Positions 35,226 through 45,499 of a stretch of DNA of 64,000 nucleotides are shown piece after piece. Origin of the DNA: Callorhinus ursinus (lineage: Eukaryota > Chordata > Mammalia > Carnivora > Otariidae); the NCBI RefSeq assembly GCF_003265705.1, contig NW_020312785.1, positions 128,817,665-128,881,664 of the forward strand, written 5' to 3'. The notes below the pieces were generated by a model. That model did not search any database and was not told the origin of the DNA. It was given only the letters and a program-made list of their open reading frames with translations. The position numbers and the translations under genes are program-made. Numbering within the stretch: position 1 is the stretch's first letter; every line of letters begins with the position of its first letter.

Positions 35226-37490
35226 CGTTCCTCAGTTGTGGAGAAGATTTAAATTGCTCATGTCCCTGAAGAAGGAGAACTTGTACTTAGATTTTACACT
35301 CTGGTATAAGTTAATTATATCAGATCATTCTCTAAACCAGGCTTTTTGGGAGGGAGATGAAATTGATACAAAGAGGAAAGAATGTCAGGAGGAGATTTCA
35401 AGTGCCTACCTTTCAGATTTGGCAAGGATCCTCTTTCCAAAGGCACCTGGTGCTTTTCTCCAACGTATTCCTACTTCACAGATACTGAGGTATTAATTCC
35501 ATGTTGAACGGTAAATAACTGATTTCTGGATTTTGTTATCCCTAAACAAAAGAGAAGTTACTTCCCATTTCATAGGTCACTTTCACACTTACTTACTGTC
35601 AAAACACCCTTGCATCCTCAGTGTCATGACTGGGCTACAGTATTACTTGTATCTCATCAGTCAGTAAGATTTTTTTAGTCCATTCTCCTTTGTGATAAAC
35701 CATTTTAAAATACCCTGCTATAATTTAATGTGTGAAATTTCAAAATGAATGTGATCAGTAAAAATAGATCACATTGTATCCATTTGTGTGTCCAACCACA
35801 ACCCCCAACTATCACCAATTTAAGAATTACTAAGAAGAAGGATTGTATTTTATTTGTTTGTTTTCAAGGCAAGGAATACACACTTTATTTGTTCTAAACC
35901 AAACTAAATATGCCCATAAGCTAAAAGGGAATCAGCCATTTGGCTGACAGGAAGTTCAATTTGATCAGATTTTATGAAGATCCCTCTCTCTAGTTTTCTG
36001 TAGTCTAATGCAGTCCCAGACTTTGGAGAAAGAACTTTAATTTATCATTGTTTTCCCTGAAATGTTTATTGCCCAAGAGACATCTTAATCTATTTAGGTT
36101 GGATCATCCTTTGCCCAAGCTCTGATGGAGTTGGTATATAATCAGCCTCTCTGATAATCTACTCACACACCGCTCTCAGAGTCTTGCCGTAGAAGTGGGG
36201 ATCTCAAACAAGTGTTTTACAGTGTTCCTTCATACTCTGGAGTTCCTTTCTCTGTGACCTCACTCCGAATGGGAGTGGGTATTTGTTGATATTACTGTCA
36301 GCATAACTGAAAGGATTGGACAGACGTAAATTACTTCACAACGGATGTTTTTCTGTGGGGCGGGGGGGGGTCAATGAACAAAGGAAATTGGAGTGAGACA
36401 TTCAGATGTTTAGAAAATGAGGAGCTTTCTTACTGTCACAGCCAGGGGAAGATGGCAACTCACTTCTCAGAGAGAGGTGAATTCTCCAAAGAAAGGTCCC
36501 CAGATTTAGACAAGTGACGCTCTCCCCTCACAAGGGTTTTCTGAAGAGAAAAGGGTCAGGTGGCTTCAAAATGAAATCTTCAGGATCCCAACCAAACATC
36601 GTAGGACAGGGATCCACTATTTCCAGAAAACAGGGAATACTAGGAACTCTGAGAGAAATACATGAGTCACAGAAAGTTCAGGGATAATAAGGCAGTATTA
36701 AAGGAATAGTCTTGTGAAGAGGGAAACTTCTGCACAGCTGAGCCAGAAGATGCTTCAAATTTGTAATTTTCTTAACCTTGTAGAAAAGAGCCCCTAATGA
36801 GAATAGATCAAGACATAGAACAGACAGCTTGTGTTGATTAAGTGTCTGTAAATTTTAAAACAAATTATTTTCTGTCATCCACTTGAGACATGAGGTGGGG
36901 AAATGGTATTCTACATGTAAGAGAAAATTATGATATTCTCTTTATTTAAAGGTATTACTTGTTTGGATAGCTATATGTAATGCTGTTTTGTTCAAGGTTG
37001 CATAGAATGGGGAGGTCTGAGTTAATTTTTAAAACTACCCGCCAAGTATCAACTCCTTTATGGCGAATGATCAAGTTTCCTTGATTTTTTTTTTTTTCCC
37101 ATGAAGTTGGATCTGGATCTCTTGATAAGATAGCAGCCTCTTAGAGATTTACTTAAGCAAGTCCAAGGAAAAATTAGGCAGGAAGAAAGGAATGTTCTCA
37201 GTTGGCCAAGATCATAGTCAGTATGTAATCATGGCTTGTCACTGCGTTAGGGGAAAGATATTATCAACTGGCCTTTTGCAAGTATTGTGTAGGTCTTCCC
37301 CTGTAGAAAATAAGGAGGAACAAAGTCATACAAAAGTTAAAAGATTATGAATAAAATAGACCTAGCATCAGATAGCTACACTAATTCATAGAGTTATAAT
37401 TATTCTAAGCAATCAGATACATTTTTCTTATGGTATTAGTATGTTAGCAGAAACTTTCCAAAAATTCCTGTAAGTTCTTAGTTGCTTTTT
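35226..37490. other. Unassigned intron sequence, part possibly a retroposed or LTR-like unit
   Basis: About 2.3 kb. Near its left third, the minus strand carries ACAAATAAAGTGTGTATTCC followed by an A-rich run (35840-35895), which resembles a transcript 3' end. A G-rich run GGGGCGGGGGGGGG is at 36357-36370. No protein family was recognised, including in the 86-codon frame at 35236-35496. Confidence 0.3.
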
Positions 37491-37504
37491 AAAATGTCTG
37501 TGTT

Positions 37505-37716
37505 GGGGCGCCTGGGTGGCTCAGTTGGTTAAGCGACTGCCTTTGGCTCAGGTCATGATCCTGGAGTCCCGGGATCGAGCCCCACGTCAGGCTCCCTGCT
37601 CAGCGAGAAGCCTGCTTCTCCCTCTGCCTCTCCCCCTGCTTGTGTTCCCTCTCTCGATGTCTCTCTCTCTCTCTCTCTCTCTCTGTCAAAAAATAAGTAA
37701 AATCTTTTCAAAAAAT
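37505..37716 (+). mobile_element. CAN-SINE, sense, with (CT)n expansion
   Basis: GGGGCGCCTGGGTGGCTCAG head. The CT-rich block includes a pure (TC)n run at about 37660-37684. Flanks AAAATGTCTGTGTT (37491-37504) and AAAATGTCTATGTT (37717-37730). Confidence 0.95.
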
Positions 37717-37739
37717 AAAATGTCTATGTTAAGGCTAAT

Positions 37740-37860
37740 TTTTAAAGCAAAAATTTATTGAGCCCTTACTGCATTCTAGGCCTTGATCTATAAAGATCTA
37801 TAAGATACAGCCCCAGGGACTGTGTAGACAAGGAGAATAGGCAAGGGCTAATACATTAGT
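37740..37860 (-). mobile_element. Possible L2 3' end, antisense
   Basis: AAATTTATTGAGCCCTTACT, GCATTCTAGGCCTTGATC and ACAGCCCCAGGGACTGTGTA resemble the antisense L2 terminus. Confidence 0.5.
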
Positions 37861-37934
37861 CCAGGCTAGAAAAGAATGAAGACTGTGCTTTGGGGATAAA
37901 GACAAGGGGAATGGTATATGAATTCTTTTTTTTT

Positions 37935-38040
37935 TATTCTTTTATTCAGTAAATATGTGTGTACCATGCACCGTCCAGATACTGAACGTATAGAAATGCC
38001 TCTTCTTGTAGAATTTACATTCAAGAAATGATAGAACAAG
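37935..38040 (-). mobile_element. Possible L2 3' end, antisense
   Basis: TTTTATTCAGTAAATATGTG, GTACCATGCACCGTCCAGAT and GTAGAATTTACATTCAAGAA fit the antisense L2 terminus. Confidence 0.5.
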
Positions 38041-38270
38041 ATTTCTCAATCTCAGCATGATTGATATTTTGGGCAAGATAATTCACTCTTGTGGAGGGAT
38101 ATTCTTTGCAATGTAGGCAGCATCCTTGGCCTCTACTCACTAAGTGCCAATAGTAGGCTTTCTCCCCCACTCTCAGCCCCCCAATTTGTGACAAACAGAA
38201 ATGTCTCCAGATATTGTCAGATGTCCTGCTCAGGCCCTAGGGAGGTCACCTGTGGTTGAGAAGCAGTATT
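38041..38270 (-). mobile_element. MER5A (nonautonomous hAT-Charlie), antisense
   Basis: CTCAATCTCAGCATGATTGA, GGCAGCATCCTTGGCCTCTA, CAGAAATGTCTCCAGATATT, and GGTTGAGAAGCAGT at the right end match MER5A in order from end to end. Its right terminus is split by the next L1. Confidence 0.88.
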
Positions 38271-38576
38271 ATTTTTTTACTGGAGTGTAGTTGACACTCA
38301 ATGTTATGTTAGTTTCAGGTGTCCGATTTAGCTTCTTTATACAGGATGGTATGCTCACCACAAGTGTAGCTACCATCTGTCACCATACAGTGCTCTTACA
38401 TTCCCTGTGCTGTGCCTTTATTCCCCTGGCTGATTCATTTCGTAACTGGAAGACTGTACCTTAATCTCCCCTTCACCCATCTTGCCTGTCCACCAGACCT
38501 CTTCCCTCTGCAAACCATCAGTTTGTTTTCTGTGTCTAGAAGTCTGATTCTGCTTTTTGTTTGTTAGAGAAGCACT
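38271..38576 (-). mobile_element. L1 3' end, antisense, inserted in MER5A end
   Basis: ATTTTTTTACTGGAGTGTAG, TAGCTACCATCTGTCACCAT, and CTTGCCTGTCCACCAGACC are antisense L1MA-type 3' UTR. Flanked by GAGAAGCAGTATT (38258-38270) and GAGAAGCACTATT (38577-38589). Confidence 0.88.
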
Positions 38577-38589
38577 ATTTTAGCAGTAG

Positions 38590-39269
38590 TATTGGTATCC
38601 ACTGGTAACTGATTAGAGACATCTATGAGAATTCTCCAGTTTCTACTCTGAGTAACCAAGGCCAGAACAGGTTGGGGGGACATGTTTCCTATGAGGAACC
38701 TATGGGACATTTGAATGGGAAATGTTCATTGAGCAGCTTTACAGATCTAGAATTAAAGTGAGTGATATGAACTAAAGTTACAGGTTTGGGGATTAAAACT
38801 CTAGAATAAATAACCTCACCCACAGAAATACGCAATTTTAAACTAAAACTGAGTTTTGGGAGCTAAAAATTTCCAGAATGGGTTTCCCAAGGGAAAGACT
38901 GATAATTGAAAAGATTAACAAAACTCACATTTCTCTATTCCATTATGTGCTTGGTGTTTGGGGATTGGAGGTTATTTTCCATGCAAGAGTACACAGTAAT
39001 GCCTCACAAACTATCATATTCTTATTTTAAAAAGACTCATCTGTTAATAAATCATAAAAGCGTGAACAATTATACCAAGTCAAATAAATTACTCTTCCCA
39101 CAAGTGCCTAAATAGGGACTGAAATAAATCAAAATAATTACTTCTGCAAGGGAATGGACTGAATGACCTTCTTTAAGCTCTCCTTGAGCCTTTTGTTTCA
39201 GCTTCAAATTCTACTGATATTTTGGTGGTTATGGAGAGTTGTATATTAGACATCATACTATATTTTTTA
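38590..39269. other. Unassigned intron sequence
   Basis: No supported element. Confidence 0.35.
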
Positions 39270-39480
39270 ATGCATAGTATTTTATGCTAACATTATACTG
39301 GAATTTTACATTATCTCACTTGATCTCTCACTTTGAGAGGTAGGTTTCAATATCAAGGAAACCGAAACTTTTAAGTAATGTGATTGGGATCACATAGCTA
39401 ATAAGTGCCAGGGTCAGGATTAGAACTCCTGGCCTCCTGATTTCCATTTCAGCCCCAACCCTTTATAGCTGTAGTAGCTA
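39270..39480 (-). mobile_element. MIR, antisense
   Basis: TGAGAGGTAGGTTTCAATAT, GGGATCACATAGCTAATAAG, and GTCAGGATTAGAACTCCTGG followed by CCTCCTGATTTCC. Confidence 0.75.
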
Positions 39481-39509
39481 AGCTGTTTATTTCCAACAGC
39501 CATACTTTA

Positions 39510-39731
39510 TTTTATTTTATTTTATTTTATTTTAAAGATTTTATTTATTTGTTAGAGAGAGCATGGGCAAGAGAGAGTGAGCAAGGGTACAAGCAGGGGG
39601 AGCTGCAGGCAGAGGGAGAAGCAGGCTCCCTGCTGAGCAAGGACCCTGATGCGGGACTTGATCCCAGGGCACTGGGATCATGACCCGAGCCAAAGGCAGA
39701 CGCTTAACCGACTGAGTCACCCAAGCGTCCC
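39510..39731 (-). mobile_element. CAN-SINE, antisense, young-looking
   Basis: (TTTTA)n tail, AGAAGCAGGCTCCCTGCTGA, head GTCACCCAAGCGTCCC. Perfect 18-bp duplication TCCAACAGCCATACTTTA (39492-39509, 39732-39749). Confidence 0.97.
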
Positions 39732-39749
39732 TCCAACAGCCATACTTTA

Positions 39750-40105
39750 GGTGACCCCTTGCATTCTTTTCTGTAGTTGATGGGAAACATCCATTTTTGC
39801 TTTTGTTTTTGTGGAGAATTAGGTTAAATGAGGTTTTTTGTTTTGGCATTTGCAAAATTATAAACCTACATATGTATGGTATATTATGTATTTATATTTC
39901 TCCTATACACGGCCATTAATTTATTTTAAACTCCATCCCTATAGAATATATAAAACAATAGTTTATACAAAAAGGAAATAATACATAAAGCAATATGTTT
40001 ATTTCAAGTTTTTGCGGTTATTTTCTTCATTTCCACATTTTTTCTTCCTTTCTCACTTTAAAACATCATCTCTTCTATATGGTTTGCTTTTAAAACCAAC
40101 TGTTT
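39750..40105. other. Unassigned intron sequence
   Basis: Nothing recognised. Confidence 0.35.
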
Positions 40106-40568
40106 CTTTTTTTATTGAATAATACTCGACATACAATATTAGTGTCAGGTGTACACCATAGTGATTCAACATTTATATATATTACAAAATGCTCACCATA
40201 AATGTAGTCACCATCTGTCACCGTACAAACATATTATAGTATTATTGACTATATTCCCTATGCTGTATCTTTCATCCCACTGACTTTATTTTATACCTGG
40301 AAGTTTTTACCTCTTAAATCTCTTTGCGTATTTTGCCCATCTGCCCACTTTCCACCCCTCTGGCAACCACCAGTTTGTTTTTTTTTCTGTATTTAAGAGT
40401 TGATTCATTCATGTGCTTTGTTTTTAAGATTTCACATATAAGCGAAATCATACGGTAATTGTCTTTCTCAGTCTAACTTATTTCACTTTACTGTAATACC
40501 GCCTGCATCCATTCATGTTGTCACAAATGGCAAAATTTCATTCTTTTTAGTGGCTGAGTAATATTCCA

Positions 40569-40572
<4 letters not shown>

Positions 40573-40608
<36 letters not shown>
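40573..40608. repeat. (GT)18 microsatellite within L1
   Basis: 36 bp of uninterrupted GT at the point where sister L1 copies read GTGTATATATACC (compare 63929-63942), so the array probably grew from the L1 sequence. Confidence 0.95.
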
Positions 40609-40616
<8 letters not shown>

Positions 40617-41644
40617 CTCACATCTTATTTCTCCATTTATGTGTCAATGGGTTGATTCCATATCTTGGCTATTCTAAGTAATGCTGCAGTAAATATAGTG
40701 GTGCATATATCTTTTCGAATTAGTGTTTTCATTTTCTTTGAGTAAGTACTTAGTAGTGAAATTACTGGATCATATGGCATTTCTATTTTTAGTTTTTTGA
40801 AAAACCTCCATACTGTTTCCCACAGTGGTTGTATTGGTTTACATTTCCATCAAAAGTGTATGAACCTGAGTTCCCTTTTCTCCACATCCTTGGCAAGACT
40901 TACTTTTTGTCTTTTTGATAGAAGCCATTCTTATTGGTATGATATCTCATTCTGGTTTTGATTTGCGTTTCCCTGATGATGAGTGATGTTGAGCATCTTT
41001 TCATGTGTCTATTAGCCATCTGTATGTCTTTTTAGGAAAAATGTCTCTTCAGGTCCTCTGCCCATTTTTTAATCAGGTCGTTTGTTTTTTTGGTGTTGAG
41101 TTGTAGGAGTTCTCTATATATTTTGGATATTAACCCTTTATTCGGTATATCATTTGAAAATATCTTCTACCATTTACTAGGTTGCTTTTTTGTTTTGTTG
41201 ATGGTTTCCTTCATGTGCAAAAAGCTTTTTATTTTGAAGTAATCCCAATCGTTTATTTTTGCATTTGTTTTCCTTGCCTTAGGAAGCATATCCATAAATA
41301 AGGTGCTGAGGCCAATATCCAAGAGATTATTGCTTGTTTTCTTTTAGCATTTTTGTGGTTTCAGGTGTCACATTTAGGTCTTTAATTCATTCTGAGTTTA
41401 TTTTTGTGTATAGAATAAGAAAGTGGGCCAGTTTCATTCTTTTGTATATAGCTGTCCAGTTTTCCCAACACCATTTACTGAAGAGACTTTTTTCCCCATT
41501 GTATATTCTTGCCTTCTTTGTTGTAGGTTAGTTGACTTTATAAGCATGGGTTTATTTGTGGGCTGTCTATCTTCTTCCATTGATATGTGTCTATTTTGGT
41601 GCCAGTGCCATAACATTTTGCTTACTATAGCTTTGTAGTATATC

Positions 41645-41823
41645 TTTTTTATTTCTTTTTTTTTTTAAGATTATTTATTTATTCATGAGAGAGAGAGAGA
41701 GGCAGAGGGAGAAGCAGGCTCCCCAACAAGCAGGGAGCCCGATGTGGGACTTGATTCCAGGACTCTGGGATCATGACCTGAGCCAAAGGCAGACACTTAA
41801 CCATCTGAGCCACCCAGGTGCCC
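41645..41823 (-). mobile_element. CAN-SINE, antisense, inserted in L1
   Basis: Poly-T left, head CCACCCAGGTGCCC right. The L1 sequence TGTAGTATATC is duplicated (41634-41644, 41824-41834). Confidence 0.95.
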
Positions 41824-42225
41824 TGTAGTATATCCTAAAATATGGGATTGTGGTACCTCTAGCTTTTTTCTTTTTTCTCAACATTGCTTTGGCTGTTCAG
41901 GGTCTTTTGTGGTTCCATACACATTTTAGAATTGTTTTCTAGTCTGTAAAAAATACTATTGGTATTTTTGATAGGGATTGAGTTGAATCTGTAGATTGCT
42001 TTGGGCAGTATGGACATATTAACAGTATTCTTTTCAATTCATGGTCATGGTATGTCTTTTCCATTTGTTTGTATCATCTTCAGTTTCTTTTGTCAGTGTC
42101 TTAATAGTTTTCAGAGTACAAGTTTTTCACCTTTTTGGTTAAACTTATTCTTAGGTATTTTATTTTTTGATGCGATTATAAATAGTATTGATTTCTTAAT
42201 ATCTCTTTCTGCTACTTTGTTACTA

Positions 42226-42261
42226 GCCAGAAACTTAACTGACTGAGCCACCCAGGCACTC
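42226..42261 (-). mobile_element. CAN-SINE head fragment, antisense
   Basis: Only AACTGACTGAGCCACCCAGG and a few flanking bases remain, exactly at the junction between two L1 fragments. Confidence 0.8.
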
Positions 42262-43110
42262 CCAGACTATTTTATTTTTAAATAGTTTTAAATAGGTGAT
42301 ATTTAAATACACACAGTAGAAAATTCAAACAGCACAAAAGGTATACAGTAAAATTAAGTCTTCCTTCTTATTACCTGGCATTTTAATTCCCCTCCAAAGA
42401 CATTCTTTTTTTTTTTTTTTAAGATTTTACTTATTTATTTGACAGAGTAGAGGCAGGGGGCAGCGGGAGAGGGAAAAGCAGGCTCCCCACTGAGCAGGGA
42501 GCCCAATGCAGGACTCGATCCCAGGACCCTGGGATAACACCTTGAGCCAGAGGCAGATGCTCAACTGACTGAGCCACTCAGGTGCCCCAAGACATTCTTT
42601 TTTCTACAATTGCCCTTTTCATTTATCATCTTCAAGATTGTCCTCTATTCATATATGTAGGTCAGCTTCATTATAACTATATAATATTTTATTGGATGAA
42701 TATAACATAATCATTGAACCAGATATCCTACAATGGATATATAAGTTATTTCCAGTCTTTTGCCATCATAAATAGTGCTTCACTGAGAATATTTGTACAT
42801 ATACTGTCTTTGTGAATTTGTGTAATGGATAATTTCCCAGAACTGGATTGCTAGAAAAAAAGGCTATATGCCTCTTCAGTTTTAATAGGTTTTTCCCAGA
42901 CTCCTCTGTTTTCAAAGAAGTTGTACCAAGTTATACTCCCAACTTAGATGCACCTGCCTTTTCCCTACTTCCACACCAGTGTTGTGTGGCACACGAAATA
43001 TTTGACCTTTAACAATCTAATAGGAAAGATTGTTTATTTGGATTTCTCTTATTATGAGTAAGACTAACACCTTTTCATATGTCTGAAGGTTAGCCTTTTT
43101 CTTATTGAAA
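42262..43110 (-). mobile_element. Old L1 (L1M type), antisense
   Basis: CACAGTAGAAAATTCAAACA, CAACACAGT-type 3' UTR text, then TATTTCCAGTCTTTTGCCAT, GAACTGGATTGCTAGAAAAA and CACCTTTTCATATGTCTGAA. Interrupted by a SINE at 42408-42588. Different subfamily from the preceding L1. Confidence 0.75.
42408..42588 (-). mobile_element. CAN-SINE, antisense, inserted in L1M
   Basis: Poly-T left, GCAGGCTCCCCACTGAGCAG, head GCCACTCAGGTGCCCC. The host word AAGACATTCTTTTT appears on both sides. Confidence 0.94.
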
Positions 43111-43239
43111 AGAAACCTTATAGAAACTTATGCTCTTTATACTTTCCAACCATGTAACTTTTTATGACACTAAACTCTCTGGAATTTAACATCTATACCT
43201 ATAGAAAGAGGAAGTTTAGCAGTCTCCACAATTGCCTTA

Positions 43240-43735
43240 ATTTTGCACAATGATTGGCCACTGCCCACTTAAAATCTTTAGTGGCTTCCCATTGCACCTA
43301 GAATAAAGTCCAAACTTCTTAAGGCCTACAAGGCCCTCATGGTCTCTCCACCAGCCTCACCACACTGCAGCTCTCCTGGGTCTCCTTTTTATCTTCAGGA
43401 CCTTAGGATTTTCCGTTCTCTTTGCCTGGGACATGTTTGTTCCTGTTCTTCACGTGGCCAACACCTCATTCTTTAGGCCTCATCTTTAGTATTATCTAAT
43501 GAGAGGTGCATTTTCTGACCACCTTTTATAGATAGTTCGACACTGGTTATTTTCTATCACGTCGGATAATTTCTTTCATGAAACTTTTCAAAGTCTGACA
43601 TTTTTACTTATTTGTTGGTTTATTTTCTACCTACCACGCTAGACTCTAAGCTCTATGAGAACAAAGACCTTATCTGTCTTGTAGTACCTGACAAATAGTA
43701 GGTTTGATGAAGCAAGTGAATATTCATTTATCTTG
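43240..43735 (+). mobile_element. L2 LINE 3' end, sense
   Basis: TGGCTTCCCATTGCACCTAG, AAGGCCCTCATGGTCTCTCC, AAGCTCTATGAGAACAAAGA and ACCTGACAAATAGTAGGTTT are in L2 order. Confidence 0.8.
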
Positions 43736-43910
43736 TCATATCTTTAACACTTCTGAAGTCTTGTTTCTTTGCTGGTTGTAGTGTTGAAAAGTTGTTCAAA
43801 ATGAGCAAGAGAGAGGGAGTGTGTGTGTACATGTATGTGCATGCCCGTTCTCATTCTCTCCCACAGAATTAAATACACGTGGAGGGTAAGGTCCTCCTTC
43901 TCCTTCCTTT
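43736..43910. other. Unassigned intron sequence with short (GT)n
   Basis: Contains GTGTGTGTGTACATGTATGT near 43820; otherwise nothing recognised. Confidence 0.35.
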
Positions 43911-44119
43911 CTTTTTTTTTAAAAATTGATTATTTATTTATCTATTTACTTTAGGGAAAGAGAGAGAGTGCAGCAGGGAGGGGCAGAGGGGGAGGGAGAG
44001 AGAATCTCAGCAGACTCCTCCAGGGAGCCTTACGTGGGGCTCGTCTCACAGCCCTGAGATCATGACCTGAGCCAAAACCAAGAGTCTGACGCTCAACTGA
44101 CTGTGCCCCCCAGGTGCCC
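43911..44119 (-). mobile_element. Older CAN-SINE, antisense
   Basis: Left tail TTTTTTTTTTAAAAATTGAT, the AAACCAAGAGTCTGACGCTC segment, head CCCCCCAGGTGCCCC. Diverged, older subfamily with the inserted ACCAAGAGT segment, as at 8536-8688. Confidence 0.88.
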
Positions 44120-44213
44120 CTAGGGTTGCCCTTTTTTATGAAGATGTTTATCATAAGGGCATTTAATAGACCCAGTAGAAAGCAATACATTTTTTGTTAA
44201 AACAGTGAATGGT

Positions 44214-44392
44214 GGGGCGCCTGGGTGGCTCAGTCAGTTAAGTCTTCAGCTCAGGTCATGATCCTGGAGTCCTGGGATGGAGTCCCACATCAGGCTCCCT
44301 GCTCAGCAGGGAGTCTGCTTCTCCCTCTGACCCTCTTCCCTCTCGTGCTTTCTCTCTCTCTCAAATAAATAAAAAAAATAAAATCTTAAAAA
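44214..44392 (+). mobile_element. CAN-SINE, sense
   Basis: GGGGCGCCTGGGTGGCTCAG head with a short internal deletion (GTTAAGTCTTCAGCTCAGG). Perfect 14-bp duplication AAACAGTGAATGGT (44200-44213, 44393-44406). Confidence 0.96.
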
Positions 44393-44406
44393 AAACAGTG
44401 AATGGT

Positions 44407-44944
44407 AATACAGTTTATCTTAAAATGCTTAAAATTAATTGCATATATTGGCATGAAATGTAATGGCAAGAAATGAATCTGTGTTAAAGAAAAAACTTGA
44501 GTTTTTATTTTCATCTTGTTTGAAATAGTATATTCTTGATTTTATAAAGTATTGAGGCTGTGTTTTATGCAGACCATCTGTTGACACAAATTATAAGCAA
44601 ATAATTTTCATCTTTAAATATAGTTTCAAGTAATGCTAAGTACATGGGCCAATTTTTGCAAAACATGAAAATACTATAATCCAAGAACTAAGTACCTTTT
44701 CCTGTAGATAGCTACCTTCAGTAGTATAGTATGAACATACTCACTTTTCTGTGCCATTTTTAGAGCATCAGAATTTGAAGTCACATCATGAAAGCCAGTT
44801 CAATGCATGTGCTTGTTTTCCCAAGGCATACTTAGGCAAAGAAAGTATGTAGACTCTGTCTTTGCTGCCACTTAGTCATACTGCACAACTATTACTTCTT
44901 AAGCTGTATTTAAACACAAGATTCCGGGGCGGGGGGAGTTCATG
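44407..44944. other. Unassigned intron sequence
   Basis: Nothing recognised. A G-rich run GGGGCGGGGGGAG is near 44926. Confidence 0.35.
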
Positions 44945-45330
44945 TGCAAGAGAATGGATAAATTGTGGTGTATTCATACAGTGGAATATTATATATTATT
45001 GAAATAAAAAATAGAACAATGAGCAATACATATGAATCTCACAAACATGGTATTAAAAGACACAAAAGAGTATATACTGTATGATTCCATTTATGTACTA
45101 TATGATTCCATTTTATATAAGTTACAAACAGAAAAAACTCTTAGGTAGAAGTCAGAATAGTGGTTACATTTGGGAGGATGGTTGTGACTGGGAAGAAACA
45201 GAAGTGAGATTTCTGGGGTTCTGGCAATATTCTGTATCTTGTTCTAGGTGGTGGTTACTTGAGCTTGTTGACTTTTAAAAAACTCATCAAGCTGTGCACT
45301 GATGATCTTTGTACTTTTCTTTATATATAT
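44945..45330 (+). mobile_element. Old L1 3' fragment, sense
   Basis: CATACAGTGGAATATTATAT, ATGAGCAATACATATGAATC, ATGATTCCATTTATGTACTA and GGTGGTGGTTACTTGAGCTT form the sense L1M 3' UTR pattern. Confidence 0.75.
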
Positions 45331-45499
45331 TTCATTTTTCCAATAGTTTCCATTCAGAAAGCACTGTATTGCTCCATTTAGGCCAGGTCTTCTCCATCTT
45401 GTGAAAATTATATGCTTTGAGCCTAAATGTAGGTTGTTCTTTTTTCCTGATAAATTTGTATTATTTCTTTTAACGTACAGTTTGACCTGTTTAGATCTT

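Larger units (their letters stand above)
40106..42225 (-). mobile_element. L1, antisense, 3' UTR plus ORF2 part, interrupted by SINE
   Basis: Starts with antisense 3' UTR (TAGTCACCATCTGTCACCGT) and proceeds through ORF2 landmarks: GGCTGAGTAATATTCCATTC, TTTGCGTTTCCCTGATGATG, TTTTGCATTTGTTTTCCTTG, AATTCATGGTCATGGTATGT and TTGGTTAAACTTATTCTTAG. Frames are broken on the minus strand. A (GT)18 array and a SINE lie within. Confidence 0.9.

Noticed and set aside
35236..35496. 86-codon + frame with mixed composition
   Set aside because: No recognisable domain, no splice acceptor or donor in suitable position, and it begins directly after a MIR. Length is within chance for AT-moderate sequence.
36351..36370. 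G-run GGGGCGGGGGGGGG as a promoter or G-quadruplex
   Set aside because: Only one long G tract with a single interruption, no CpG island and no transcription evidence; composition alone is not enough. The same applies to 54872-54886.
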